DNA from: Macrocybe gigantea
Lineage: Eukaryota; Basidiomycota; Agaricomycetes; Agaricales; Callistosporiaceae
Direction of reading: 5' to 3'
Assembly (NCBI GenBank): GCA_011319805.1
Contig: SJRY01000245.1
Span: 124,001-188,000, forward strand
Length of the DNA stretch: 64,000 bases
In this document: in pieces, positions 11,096 through 21,968 of the stretch
Position numbering within the stretch: position 1 is the stretch's first letter
How the letters are laid out: each line of letters starts with the position of its first letter
Program-made: the position numbers and the translations under genes
Notes under the pieces: generated by a model
Seen by the model: the letters and a program-made list of their open reading frames with translations, nothing else
What the model was told of the DNA's origin: nothing
Databases searched by the model: none

Positions 11096-11290
11096 TAATC
11101 TTAGGCTGCAGCTCAGAAAACTTGGGATGTGACTTGACAATTCCAATATAGACACAGTTTATAAATTGTATAGAAACAAGAAATACAAATGCAGCAATAA
11201 AATTATTATTTCCTTTGAACACCTTTCATTTGCCTAAAACACAAATGAATTTTGAGACTTGAATTTCAGATATATTACACTTACCTCTTT
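11096..11290. other. Unassigned AT-rich spacer
   Basis: No gene, repeat unit or element end is recognised here. It separates the minisatellite from the 3' side of the minus-strand pseudogene. Confidence 0.5.
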
Positions 11291-13693
11291 GCACTGGATT
11301 CTTCATGGTCTGAAGTAGGATCAGCTGGCCTCTGAAGTAGGATCAGCTGGCCTTTTCTTATCTGAATCCACTGCACCATGCAGCTGAACCAAGCCTTAGC
11401 CTAGCTCACATTATCAATGACAGTATTGATGCTAGAGCTGCTGTTAATATCAGACAGGCTCACATTGATCCACCAACCAAGACCTAAAACAACAAGCAGA
11501 ATGCCATTCATACCACCATATAACAATTACATCCAAGTGGCATCAGATGGAATGTCATGGGTCAGGATTTTCTGGTGCCAACTTGGTTAAATTGCTTTCT
11601 ACCATGCAGTCCAATCTGAACTGAATTTGGTGTTATCAGCAAGGTGTGGCATTTGAGCAGCCTCTGCTTTGTACCCTCCTTTAAGCTATGCAGCAATCTG
11701 GCTTGGACAGGATTTAGTAGACAAACACTTAAAAAACTGTAAGATATTTAGCAAAATATCAATAACAATGTAAAATGTATACTATGGAGTAGATTAGCAA
11801 GCTTGAATAAAACCCAGTTGAAAATCAAGGTCAACCACTGCTCTTCTTGTGAGATGCTCTTGAGGTATGGAAGAAGACTAGTGACTGCCTTATCTGTTAA
11901 TGCAGCTGCATCAACGAAAGCTGAAGTAGAGGCTGCAGCAATACTGGTAGTGGATGCCTTGTCCTCAATTACTGGTATGTCAGCTACAATAGAAGTCTTG
12001 CCTTTGCCTATCAGGTCTGCAGCTATCAGATCTTCTGCAACTGGGTTCTGGTCCATTAGTTCACCAACCATTAAGTCTTCATCGGCAGGCATAGATAAAG
12101 ATACTTTGGAAGAAGGAACTAGAGATGAAGATAAACTATGGGGTAGAATGGTGTCAGGCATAGAGGCTGTCATAGGACCAGAAGCATCCGAGGCAGCCTC
12201 TGATAAAGAAGTATTAGCTGGGTGTCTAGCTGGGATAGACTCATCGATCATGAGAGCATCCGACGTAGCTTTGTTAGCTGCATGCTTGGCTGCCACTTGT
12301 TCTTAATATTCCTTCAATGCTTTGTAATTAGTCTCAGGCTTAGATGTGCCTTGCTCTGGTGCTGGTAAGGATAGGGCATGTGCCTCGCAGACAGCCTTGT
12401 CTATTGCAGATCAATCAAAGGCATGTAGTAAGGATCTCTGGCAGACTGACCGAAGGAAGCCTCTACAAATTTATCAAACATTAGAATGAACTCTTGATTA
12501 TAATGATCACTGAGATATTCATCAAAAGTCTTGCCATCCAAAGTGGTTCTCCAATAAACTCTATATTTATTTTAGTAAAGCCAAAAGACCACAACAGCTT
12601 AAACCTCACATGAAAGTTTGATTAGTGTAAGCCTGGCTTACAGCACTTGCATGACGAGGCTGACTGACCACTGGAGACTGATGTACTCACGTGATCGCAT
12701 TGCTTACTCATACGACATGCACTATATATACTGCTAGCTATGATCGAGGAATCCAATCCCCCCTTTGTGACTGTTCTCCCCCGTTCCCTGTTAGTGTTGC
12801 ACATGACGTGTGCTTCTAATTAGCTCTATCCAAGTTAGAAACAGGACCTCCAACAACAATTGTACAGTTTATTTCTATCTGTTTGATGATTTTGTTGGCA
12901 GCTGACATGAGAGTGTGAGAGAGCCTGGAGATTGCTCTGGTATGATGTTAATTCATCAGCGAGGCATTCAGCATGGAGAACATATTGCTTACTTTTGAAT
13001 CACCTCATTGTCTACTGAGCCATCACCCTCCTTACACTCCTGATGAAAGGCTTTAACCTGTTTCTTAACTTCATCAGTTGCTTCTTGATACCAGACCTGC
13101 ATTTTCTTATTCTGAAAATCAAAGAACAATTGTGTCAATTTAGGCTTTGCCTCCTAATGTGCATCCCACTCCTGCTTGACCTTTTCTTTCAGATCGTCAG
13201 TGAAGAGCTTGCTAAAGGCTTGCCAGAGCTGCAGCTTCTTGGATGCACTGAGCTTCAATAGACTATGAGTGTTTGATCCGGAGCCTTCACTTCATTGGTT
13301 GTAAAACCAGTTGTGGATTTGCTAGCACATCGATAAATTCAGAAGGATGAACAAAAGCTGATTGATGAATTGTACTCTTTTCTTTTGCTTCAACTTGGTG
13401 GATTTAGCCACTGCTTTCTCTCCCTTAGCTGTCAATAAGTCTTGATCATCCAGGCTAATTGGCCACTTCTTCTCAAACTGAGTGTAGATTTCAGTAAAGA
13501 AGGCAGGAATTCCATTGCTTTGCTTGGCTGCATAGAAGTGAAAAAGCTCAGAAGTCATCCACTCAGTTTGCTCAGGAGTAGCCCAGGATCTGTTGCCCAT
13601 GTTGATAAGAGTGGGAGTAGTCTGTGATGGAAACAAAGTGCAATCAATAAGGAAGAGTTGAACAAAAGCATGACCAGACATACCTTGTGTCAT
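11290..13693 (-). pseudogene. Decayed Agaricomycete-type hypothetical gene
   Basis: The 5' part (13693-13322) reads MTQGMSGHAFVQ..., then GNRSWATPEQTEWMTSEL, FFTEIYTQFEKKWPI, an alanine/lysine-rich stretch and KKRVQFINQ. Translated pieces further down read WQAFSKLF, DEVKKQVKAF and FILMFDKFVEASFG. A 182-residue Ser/Ala/Asp-rich open stretch (12296-11748) follows, then fragments to about 11290. The W-A-T-x-E-Q start and the order of the following blocks resemble a multicopy protein of unknown function that I associate with Agaricomycetes; this is recall, not a search. Stops, frameshifts and an inserted LTR-like piece (12626-12818) show it is dead. A 23-bp direct duplication (CTGAAGTAGGATCAGCTGGCC) lies near 11310-11355. 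Confidence 0.5.
12626..12818 (+). repeat. Possible solo LTR
   Basis: A 193-bp block starts TGTAAGCCTGGCTTACA, has a TATATATA box and is flanked by ATTAG at 12621-12625 and 12819-12823. The start, with its GTAAGC...GCTTAC hairpin, resembles the LTR of gypsy C at 28177. The right end (TTCTA) does not keep the usual CA, so the assignment is tentative. Confidence 0.45.
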
Positions 13694-13814
13694 ATGATTG
13701 CCCTATGCCCTTCACTATGCTACTGCATTTCATTGATTCAGTCTTAAGAAGTTGTATTCAAATATATATTGTAATTTCACTATTCAACAGACAAGTAAAG
13801 TAGTATAAAAACTA

Positions 13815-15866
13815 AGGTCGGCAGGGCATGTGGAGCATGATAGAGGAGGGGAATCAATGTCATTATGGGTCAGTGATGGCAAAGAGCATCATCATTAGTG
13901 GTAGTAATAGTAAAGAGAGGCAAGAAGATGTGGACGTCCTCCTCATTGCTGGGTGGTTAACAATGGAGTGTGGTGGCATAGCGCATAGGCCAGGTCCCTG
14001 CTTGGGTGCATTCATTGGCAATAGAGGGCAGCCAGGGGTGGATAAGGTGGAGCAGTGCAAGAGAAAGGCAGTGACATGGTGCATAGGGTCTATGTGCCAT
14101 GTTGTTGTCAGAGAGGCCTTGGGAGCTGAGTGGGCCAGTGTGCTGGCAGCCTGTGCATCATGGGCATAAGTGTTGGCCTGCAGAGATGAGGGGTATGGGC
14201 ACTCCATCATCATCAGGGGCAGAGGTGTAGCAGCAGCTAGGAGTGACATGGCACATAGGCCACAGGCAAAGGTGGAGGACATGGTCACTGGGTGCTTCGT
14301 CACTCCTGGTATCATTGCTAGGCATTAGTGGCAGCTGGGAGTAATGTGGCACATGGGCCACAGAGTAGAGGTGAATGATGGGACGAGGAAGACATGGCAC
14401 ATGGGCCATGTCCATTTGCAAGGGCAGAGGGCAGGATGGAGAGAACAGAGTGTCCTTCCCATCACTCAGTGTTGGCATTAGCTGGAGAGAGGAGGAGTGA
14501 GGAGAATGACATATTCTCCTTACTCCTAACCATTGGTGGCAGCCAGCAGTGACATGGCACATGGGCTATGTCACTGTCCTAGGCAGTAGTAGCAGCTCCA
14601 AGAGCAGCAGCATTGGCTGGGGGTGATGGGGCAGTGAGGCTTGACAGGTGGCTGAGGGAGAAAGTGGTAGCACCAGAGTGCAGGGTGAATGAGAGAAGAA
14701 GGGGGAGGAGGATAACATGTCCTCCCTGCCTCTGGGCAGTGGCATGGCATTGGCTAGCAGTGATATAATGCATGGGCCACATCACTGTCATGGGTATTGG
14801 GTGGGGCATGGTGGACAGCTGAAGGAGGAGGTGGTGGCAGTGCAGAGGCACAGGTAGAGTGAGAGGAGGAGAGGGAAGAATCAAGTGTCTTCCCTACTCT
14901 GGGCATTGGCATCAGCCAGCAGTAATATGGCGCATGGGCCACATTACTATCATGGGCATTGGATGGGGCTCGAAGGGCAATAGGGCAGTAGAGAGGTGAC
15001 TGGGCACAGTAGACTGGGAGGAGACACCACCTCTGAGTGTTGGCATTGCTGGCACTGATGTGACCAGTATGGAGGCCAGACAGGCAGCTGGGGGAGGAGG
15101 AGGCATAGTGTGGAGAGGACGAGGAGGGAGGAGGACAACATGTCCTCCTCCCTCCACAGCATTGGTGTTAGCTGCAGTAACATAGTGCACAGGCTATGTC
15201 ACCATGCTGGGGGTTGGCTGGGGCTCAATGGGCAGCGAGGAGGTGGCTGAGTATGATGGACTAGGAAGAGGAGGAGAGGCAGAGTAAGGAGGACACAATG
15301 TCCTCCTCACTTCTCAGCATTGGCAGTGGCCGGCAGTGACATGGCACACAGGCCATGTCACTGTGCTGGGGGAGGCTAGGGCTCGAGAGGTGGCAATGCC
15401 CTCCTGAGTGATGCCTGACATGCTAGAGGGGGTGCAGGTGACATGGCACACATGGTCCATATGCCATATCATTGTCAGAGGCTCTGGGTGCTGGCTGGGC
15501 TGGGGGGCTGGCAGTGGCTGTTGGATGGGCATGAACAGTGGGACAAGGAGGACAGCTAGAGGACAGCTGTCCTCCTTGTTGCTGGGCATTGATAGCAGTA
15601 GTTGGAGGTGGTGCAGTGCATGGAGTGGGTGTGGTGAGAGACAAGGAGAGAGGTGGAGAGGTTAACATGACCTTCTCAGCTCTTGGCATTGCTGGTAGGC
15701 AGTGGTGGCATAGTAAACATGATGTGATGCAAGAAGAGGAGTGAGAAGGTCAACATGACCTTCTCGCTGCTGGGCATTGGCCATAGATGGTGGCAATGTA
15801 GCGCATGGGCCACCTCATTACTAGGGCTAGGTGTGGCATAGCACACCATCTGGTCTCCAGCATTGT
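13815..15866. repeat. GC-rich minisatellite with GACATGGCACATGGGCCATGTC-like core
   Basis: A dozen diverged units of roughly 100-190 bp each carry an imperfect palindrome (GACATGGCACATGGGCC then CATGTCACTGTC) and GGCATTGGC / GGCTGGGGC phrases. Long antisense open frames (for example 13863-14562) are compositional and their peptides repeat with the units, so I do not call genes. The array resumes at 17475 after an insertion. Confidence 0.8.
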
Positions 15867-15881
15867 GCTAGCAATATAGTA

Positions 15882-15975
15882 AGGGCTGGTTGGCATAGCG
15901 GTAAATACAGTCAGATAGTCCTGTGGATGTGGCAATCCACGAAGCTGCGGGTTCTAGTCCTGGAGGTGGCATCTT
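15882..15975 (+). promoter_or_regulatory. tRNA-derived Pol III head of composite copy 1
   Basis: A-box-like TGGCATAGCGG is near 15889 and B-box GGTTCTAGTCC near 15950. The spacing fits an internal Pol III promoter of a tRNA-derived SINE. The same head is found reversed at about 32395-32475 and 60103-60195. Confidence 0.7.
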
Positions 15976-17474
15976 TAGGTTTGCATTCGGAAGTGTCCGG
16001 AGCTGGTTCTATGTGACATGGGCAGAAAGTATCATGATTCTGTGACAGTTGTTCCCATGAGAAAGGTGGCTTGGTCATATGACTAGGCAGCTGGCACACG
16101 ACATAAGCTGGGTTATGCATCACACATGTGACTTATCCCACAGTGTGGGTCAAGTGTCACATGATCCTAACTCATGTGACCAGGTTTCTCTTGGTGTGGA
16201 TGGCCTTGGGATGTAAGTGCCAGACAATGCCTTAATCTGGCAGACCACACGTGATCCCCAATCTTAAAAGGTAGGGGCCGAAAGGATAAGGGACTATACC
16301 GGGAATGACTTGATAACCACCCAATGGTGTTTGAGCCAACAGGGTACCCGGTAAAGTGGGAGCCATTAGTGATGATCACGAACTGGTTAGTCATCTGCAG
16401 TATGTCACCTGCTTAAGTTAGCAGAAGCAGATCCAGACCCGTTCAGTAAGGGCTTTCCCTGTAGGAACCTGTCATGGGAGGACCATAGACCTTGCTGTGA
16501 TATCAGATGCTAGTCTGAGAGGCACATGGCAAGACAGAGACCTTGGACAGATGGGGATCCACACACGTGATGCGTCTGTGAACCATCTGCTAAGGGACGG
16601 AAAGGCAGGCACAGAATAGTGACCCAGACACTGCTGGGCTGTAGCAAGGCTGGACAGTCTCCAGTCCTTGGCTCGAGAGACCTAATTCCTCTGTCAGTGG
16701 TCCCTGGGATAACACACCCAGGTAACTGCTTAAGTTGAAGCCGGAGTGCGAAACTCCTGGGCTAAATGGTCTGATCATAAGACTGGACCTGGGTTAGCAG
16801 CCTTTCCCGCAAGGGGGGGCTAAACTTTGTCAACTTTGCTGAGAGCAATGAATGCTCCTGCGGATGAGGGCCTGAAGACTCCATCCATGTTATGACCCTG
16901 TGCTGTAACTGGAATAGGCCAAATGAACGCCAGTATGATGCCTTCATGTGTTCCTGGTTCGTTAAGTACCTAATATCAAACAAGGTGGCAGGTGGGTGCT
17001 TTTATCCTGGATCCAGGGGGTGGGTAACTGCCCCTTCATAGTGGGGGATACTTAGGGTTATGGCTCCTCATGGGGCCTTTGTGCATAACTGCAGCCAACC
17101 TTCGGGTTGGGGAACCTTGAGCATCAATTCAGTAGGGTGTTTGATGAAAGCGAATACTAAGCTTCATTGCGATTCACAGACTCTGCAACGCTTGTTCATT
17201 ATGGGTCCTTTTGGACCCTTTGCATGGAATTGACCACATCTGGCTCCTAGGAGCTGGGGGATGCAGGCCGAGCAGGTGAGTCAGCACAAGCATGAGCTTA
17301 AGTGGCACAGGCACGGGCATGAGAGAACAGGATTAGTGCGCCCTTCATGTATATCTCCTCAGTCTGGTTTGAGTCAGACTAGTTGTATTTATTGTAGGTA
17401 CCCTCGTGTATTTACAAGCAGACTGCCATCGAGCACCACTTTATAAATTGTTGATTTAAAAAAAAAAAAAAAAG
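15882..17474 (+). mobile_element. tRNA-headed, LINE-tailed composite retroelement, copy 1
   Basis: A perfect 15-bp target duplication, GCTAGCAATATAGTA, flanks it (15867-15881 and 17475-17489). It starts with a tRNA-like head (about 15882-15975; A box TGGCATAGCGG, B box GGTTCTAGTCC). A non-coding body follows to about 16820, ending GGCTAAACTT. The rest is the 3' end of the LINE (from GAGAGCAATGAATGCTCC) through its 3' UTR to a poly(A) tail (17459-17474). The same head-body-LINE order is seen at 57806-60195 and 30960-32475, both minus strand. Compared with the 57806 copy, this one lacks most of the RNase H part, apparently an internal deletion. The duplication shows the whole chimera was inserted in one event. 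Confidence 0.9.
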
Positions 17475-17744
17475 CTAGCAATATAGTACATGGGCCACAT
17501 CAGATCCAGGTTGCTTGCTGGGGCTAGGGCTGGTTAGTGTCAGTTGGAGGCAGTGATGTAGCATGTGTGCAGCACTGTGAGACCCAGCTGTGCTAGAAAA
17601 AGGCTACAAAGCAGGGCCTACCACTGCCTAAGCAAAACCTGGCCAGGCCAGGAAAAGGCTCATAGGCTATGATAGGTGATGGTAGTGGTAGCAGTTAACA
17701 AAAATTGTTGGGTACAGCCACAGCCATTGCCAACTTATCATGTG
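17475..17744. repeat. Minisatellite remainder after the composite
   Basis: After the target duplication it resumes with TACATGGGCCACATCAG and GGGGCTAGGGCTGG, the same phrases as 13815-15866. It then degenerates to unassigned sequence. Confidence 0.6.
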
Positions 17745-18850
17745 TACAGTACCCTTGCAAAAGTTTTGCAATATTATATGTAAACAATAAATAAAAAATA
17801 CTCTCTACATCTGCCTATACCCTACCTACTATGCCTAAGACATCTGGAACCAAAAACACATCACCAGAGCTGTGATCCCTCATCTATCACAAATCCAAAG
17901 AAAACATGCCAATTCAAGATATTGCCGCTTTTGTTGGAAGGGACTGCAGCACCATTTTTCACATTTTCAAAAACTATGATACCCAAGGTCATTTTGATGA
18001 TACCCCACATTTGAGTAGACCACCCAAGCTAGATGAGCAGTCCATATGACATTTCAAAGTTTCTCTAGATGGAAACAGATGCCAAACACTCTCTGAGCTC
18101 ATTCAAAATATCAATACCTCTCAAGACAATTCTGTCTATCCAGATACTGTTAGAAGGGCTATCAGCAATCATTTAGGCATGAAAGGACATATTGCAGCCA
18201 AGAAACCTTATCTCAAGCCTGAGCATCAGAAGGCATAGCTTGTATGGATAAAGGAACACCAGGGTTGGGAGAGTGAGGACTGGAACTGGATGATTTGGAC
18301 AGATGAGTCATCTGTAGAGATTGGAAAAAACTCTAGGATGGTCTGGGTGCACAGGAGACCTAGAGAGAAGTATGACAAGAAGTGTCTCACTCCAACTTTC
18401 AAGTCAAGAAGGCAAAGTTTGATGATTTAAGGGTGTATAGCACATGAGAGGCTTGGTCCCCTTATTAGAATCCCAAAGGATGCCAGAAAGGGGTCAGATT
18501 ATATCAAATTCTGGTCCCCTTTAGAATATCTATGAGGAGCTAAGTGAAGAGAGAGGGCAGGTAGCAATTATGGAAGATGGAGCCCCTATTCACCACACCA
18601 AGGCTTCGCAAGAATAGCAAAAAATCAGAACATGGTCATTCTTCCTTACAGGTCTGGAAACACTTATTCACATTACTATCTTTAGCATTGAAGAAAGCAT
18701 CCAGATGAACTAGGATCCATTTAAGTCAAGTGAAGAAATACAGGATAAAGGAGGTAATACCAGCAAGTATCACATATGCAGCAATGCACATAAATCTCTT
18801 GATCATATTAGTGCAGTGCTACTAGTCTTTTTCTTAGATGCAATGTCTCC
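17745..18850 (+). pseudogene. Tc1/mariner-type transposase, decayed
   Basis: The left end begins CAGTACCCTTGCAAAAG at a TA. The frame starts MPKTSGTKNTSPEL and includes a helix-turn-helix stretch (MPIQDIAAFVGRDCSTIF), then DTVRRAISNHLGMKG, WTDESSVEIG (first and second catalytic region), MVWVHRRPREKYD, GCIAHERLGPL and a VEDGAPIHHTK-like second Asp block near 18570. Several stops (for example at the codon before SLIYHK and within LMI*GCI) kill it. I could not find the matching right terminal inverted repeat. A second copy's 5' half is at 61440-61921. Confidence 0.75.
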
Positions 18851-19494
18851 TCTTGGAGAAAGAGAATTGGTAACTGGATGAAGTGACTTAGGGAAATGTA
18901 TGATTTGATGAAATAGTGCTCAGCCTGTTTAATAACAGGCAATAAAAATGGTGTATTAACACCTCAGACTAATAGAACAAGTATGGTCTCATATTATTAA
19001 ATAAGACATGGTTATTACAAAGTTACATGATCTGATAGGCTGCAGAGTAATTCATGCTTAGTGGCAAGCAGATATAGATGTGCCTTTTGGCTCTTCTTTT
19101 AGCTTTTTAGAAACAAAAAGAGCTCATAAACCTAACACATGGCCTGATCGGTAATAAATCCAAGATCTAGAGTACAATGTCCAAGGCAATAATATTCTAT
19201 AGCTGAAAATTAAATTACAGCATACAAATAATTATACAGACTACTGTCATCAAGTATGGTGAGCAGTACCCATTAGTTCCAGCACACCTCCAGCCTACTG
19301 CTGTGATGCAATAAAGACAAAGATAAAGAGGAAGATAAAGATGATAATAATGACAAAGACAAAGATGAAGATCATGCCATTTATGGCAACCATAGCCAAT
19401 GCAATGAATACAAAGATGAAGATGAAGATTATTATAGGTGCTTCTAATACTATAATAACTATAACTAACCAATAGTGGCTTGGACTTTTGTAGA
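18851..19494. other. Unassigned region with simple-sequence stretch
   Basis: No element or gene is recognised. 19310-19430 is a GATAAAGATGA-type purine-rich simple repeat; the antisense open frames over it (19215-19534) are low-complexity artefacts. Confidence 0.5.
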
Positions 19495-20090
19495 TAGATG
19501 ATTGTAATAGATTGTAATTGATATGAGGGATCATTGTAATTAATTGTAATGAGTCTGAGTAGTGATTATAATTGATTGTAATGAGTATGGAAGGTGATTG
19601 TAATTAATTATAATTGTAATAGGAGGTAATTGTAATTGTAATAGAAGGTAATTGTAATTGTAATAGGAGGTAATTGTAATTGATTGTAATTAGTATGAAG
19701 AGCTACTGTAATTGATTGTAATAGGTATAGAGAGAGATTGTAATTTATTGTAATTGATATAGGGAGTCATTGTAATTCATTGTAATAGGTATGGAGGTTG
19801 ATTGTAATTCATTGTAATAGGTATGGGGGGTGATTGTAATTCATTGTAATTGGAACTCGGAGCCATTGTAATTGATTATAATTAGTATGGGAGGCCATTA
19901 TACTTGATAGTCATTGAGACCAGAAGCAATTGTATTCAATTATAATTAGAACTGAGAGCCATTGTAATTGATTGTAATTAGTACCAGCAGCTATTGTAAT
20001 TGATTGTAATTAGTATGGAAGGTCATTGTAATTGATTGTTATTAGAACTGAGGCCATTGTAATTCATTATGATTGCAATAAAATTTTTAA
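19495..20090. repeat. Minisatellite, same family as 10741-11095
   Basis: About fifteen units of ATTGTAATTGATTGTAAT plus TAGTATGGGAGG variants, about 40 bp each, with a local 20-bp sub-array (AATTGTAATAGGAGGT) near 19615-19680. Same orientation as the 10.8 kb array. Confidence 0.85.
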
Positions 20091-20115
20091 TGGAGCATTG
20101 TGATTCACAATACAA

Positions 20116-21000
20116 TTAGTCTTCCCATTCAAATGTATTAACTGGGTTCTCATTTTCCTTCTCCTTCTCCTCTTCTTGCCCATCTTCTTCTTCCTCCTCT
20201 GCCATATTAATACCACTGTTTTCCATGCCCAGCACATAAGCATATTTACTGTGCCACTCTGGTTTTATATTTTGTAGTATTAGAAATGGCAACCAATTTC
20301 TTGCAAACTTTTCAGCCAAGCAATAGCAAAAGTATGCTTGTTTTTTTGCATATGCCTTGAGGCCACTAGAAAGAGAATTATCTTCACCATCATATCTGTT
20401 TTCCTGCTCTAGCCACCACAACTCCTTCTACTCATAGTACACAATTGTCTGGTGCATCTCTTCTAGGATAAACTGGACTTCTTCTTCCCAGTGTATTTTT
20501 CTAGCTTGTGATTTTGACCATTCAATGCACATTCCTTTATCAAGCATCTGCTCGAAAGCATCGACCTGGAGTTCATTTGGAGCTTGTAGCACCAATCAAA
20601 TCTACAAGACTTCGTAGCATTTAGAACTTGTCACCTCTTTATCTGTTTCCAGAAGATCAAAATCATCTTTGCCAGATCTCTATATATCAGATATGTGTAA
20701 AGTCAGAGAAATCCTGCAATGCTGCAGGAAAAGCTGAAGGAAAGAATAATAGTATGTTTTCTGCATCTATGGTCTTGTTTTTATCAGTAGAAAAGAACTG
20801 TGCCATCACAGTGGCAAGCATAGGACTTGTTCCAAGAACATAGGCAAGCTGTGCCTCATGCCAATTGTTGATTGAGAGCAACAGTGACCGTCTCTTTTCT
20901 TCTAGATCAGCCAATTGCTTTTGTGTTTGATATTTTTCTATTACTTTGATTTTGTATTTGAGATTTTGTCTCAGATTTTCTTTAGGAACTATATTCAACA
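20116..21000 (-). pseudogene. KDZ transposase copy 2, C-terminal remnant
   Basis: In sense order it reads KKRRSLLLSINNWHEAQLAYVLG-like text (20998-20687), EEEVQFILEEMHQ around 20500, then WWLEQENRYDGED, GLKAYAKKQAYFCYCLAEKFARNW and an acidic Glu-rich tail ending at 20116. The order (W-E-E-E-V block, then a G-L-x-A-Y-A-x-K-Q block) matches the C terminus of the copy upstream (21969-22454 has RWKEEKVLVRCEMQW and YAWKQVSIWKGFADKARSSF), so this is the tail of a second, independently decayed KDZ gene. Stops and frameshifts are present. Confidence 0.65.
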
Positions 21001-21200
21001 GTCATTTTCTAAGACTCACTGTTGTTTCTCGAGTTCTATACCAGTGATGAGAAACCCTGTCAAGCCCATTTTGTAGATTATCAATTCTCTCTTAGCTACA
21101 CCTTTTAGTCAATATATTTATGTGAACTATACCTTAGCAAATTAATATTATGTTATGTATATCAACCAAAACCAACACCTCGCATCATATATTATGTTTA
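21001..21200. other. Unassigned AT-rich spacer
   Basis: It lies between the KDZ copy 2 remnant and the ~87-bp satellite. No motif is recognised beyond AT-rich sequence. Confidence 0.4.
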
Positions 21201-21900
21201 TATAAGGCATGTCCTATCCATATTTATTAGTCATGTTGCCCATGTCCTGGCCAACATTTATAAGAATATTATAGGCATGTCAGCCATGTCCTGTATGATT
21301 ATATAGAATATGACAATTATGTAGAGCATGTCCTAGCCAACTTACAGTGGAATATTATACCCATGTTAGCTATGTCCTATAGGATTACATGGAATATGGT
21401 GATTATGTGGAGCATGTCCTAGCCCACATACATAGGAATATTATGATCATGCCAACCATGTCCTGCATGATCATGTAGAATATGATGCTCATGCAGAATA
21501 TGTCCTAACCCACATACATAGGAATATTATAATCATGCCAGCCATATCCTGTATGATTATGTAGAATATGATGCTCATGCAGAACATGACCTAGCCCACT
21601 TACATAGGAATATTATGATCATGCCAACCATGTCCTGCATGATCATGTAGAATATGATGTTCATGCAAAACATGTCCTAGCCCACATACATAGAAATATT
21701 ATAATTATGCCAGCCATGTTCTGTATGATCATGTAGAATATGATGCTCATACAGAATATGTTCTAGCCCACTTATAGAGGAATATTATAGTCATACCAGT
21801 CATGTCCTGTATAATCATGTAGAATATGATGCTCATGCAGAACATGTTCTAGCCAATCCCAAAAGAGATATCATATTTATGCTTAACATATCCTGCCCTG
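21200..21900. repeat. ~87-bp satellite between the two KDZ remnants
   Basis: GGAATATTAT followed by CATGCCAACCATGTCCTG, then GATCATGTAGAATATGATG, recurs near 21283, 21350, 21430, 21521, 21607, 21692 and 21779. The mature period is about 86-90 bp, with roughly eight units. Confidence 0.85.
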
Positions 21901-21968
21901 GCCTAGGACCATGAGACACACATTCTGGCCAATCAAGTTCCTACTATTCTACCTATCTACTCCTCCTC

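Noticed and set aside
13863..15689. Long minus-strand open frames in the GC-rich minisatellite
   Set aside because: The peptides repeat with the DNA units and all three frames are long; composition explains them better than genes.
16000..16400. CRISPR-like spacing of CACATG words
   Set aside because: Words are short, irregularly spaced and shared by dispersed SINE copies; no repeat-spacer array and a eukaryotic context.
18850..18960. Right inverted repeat of the Tc1/mariner copy
   Set aside because: I searched for the reverse of CAGTACCCTTGCAAAAG and saw no convincing match; the right end stays undefined.
19215..19534. Hydrophobic antisense frames (Ile/Phe/Val-rich) resembling membrane proteins
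   Set aside because: They are the translation of a GATAAAGATGA-type simple repeat.
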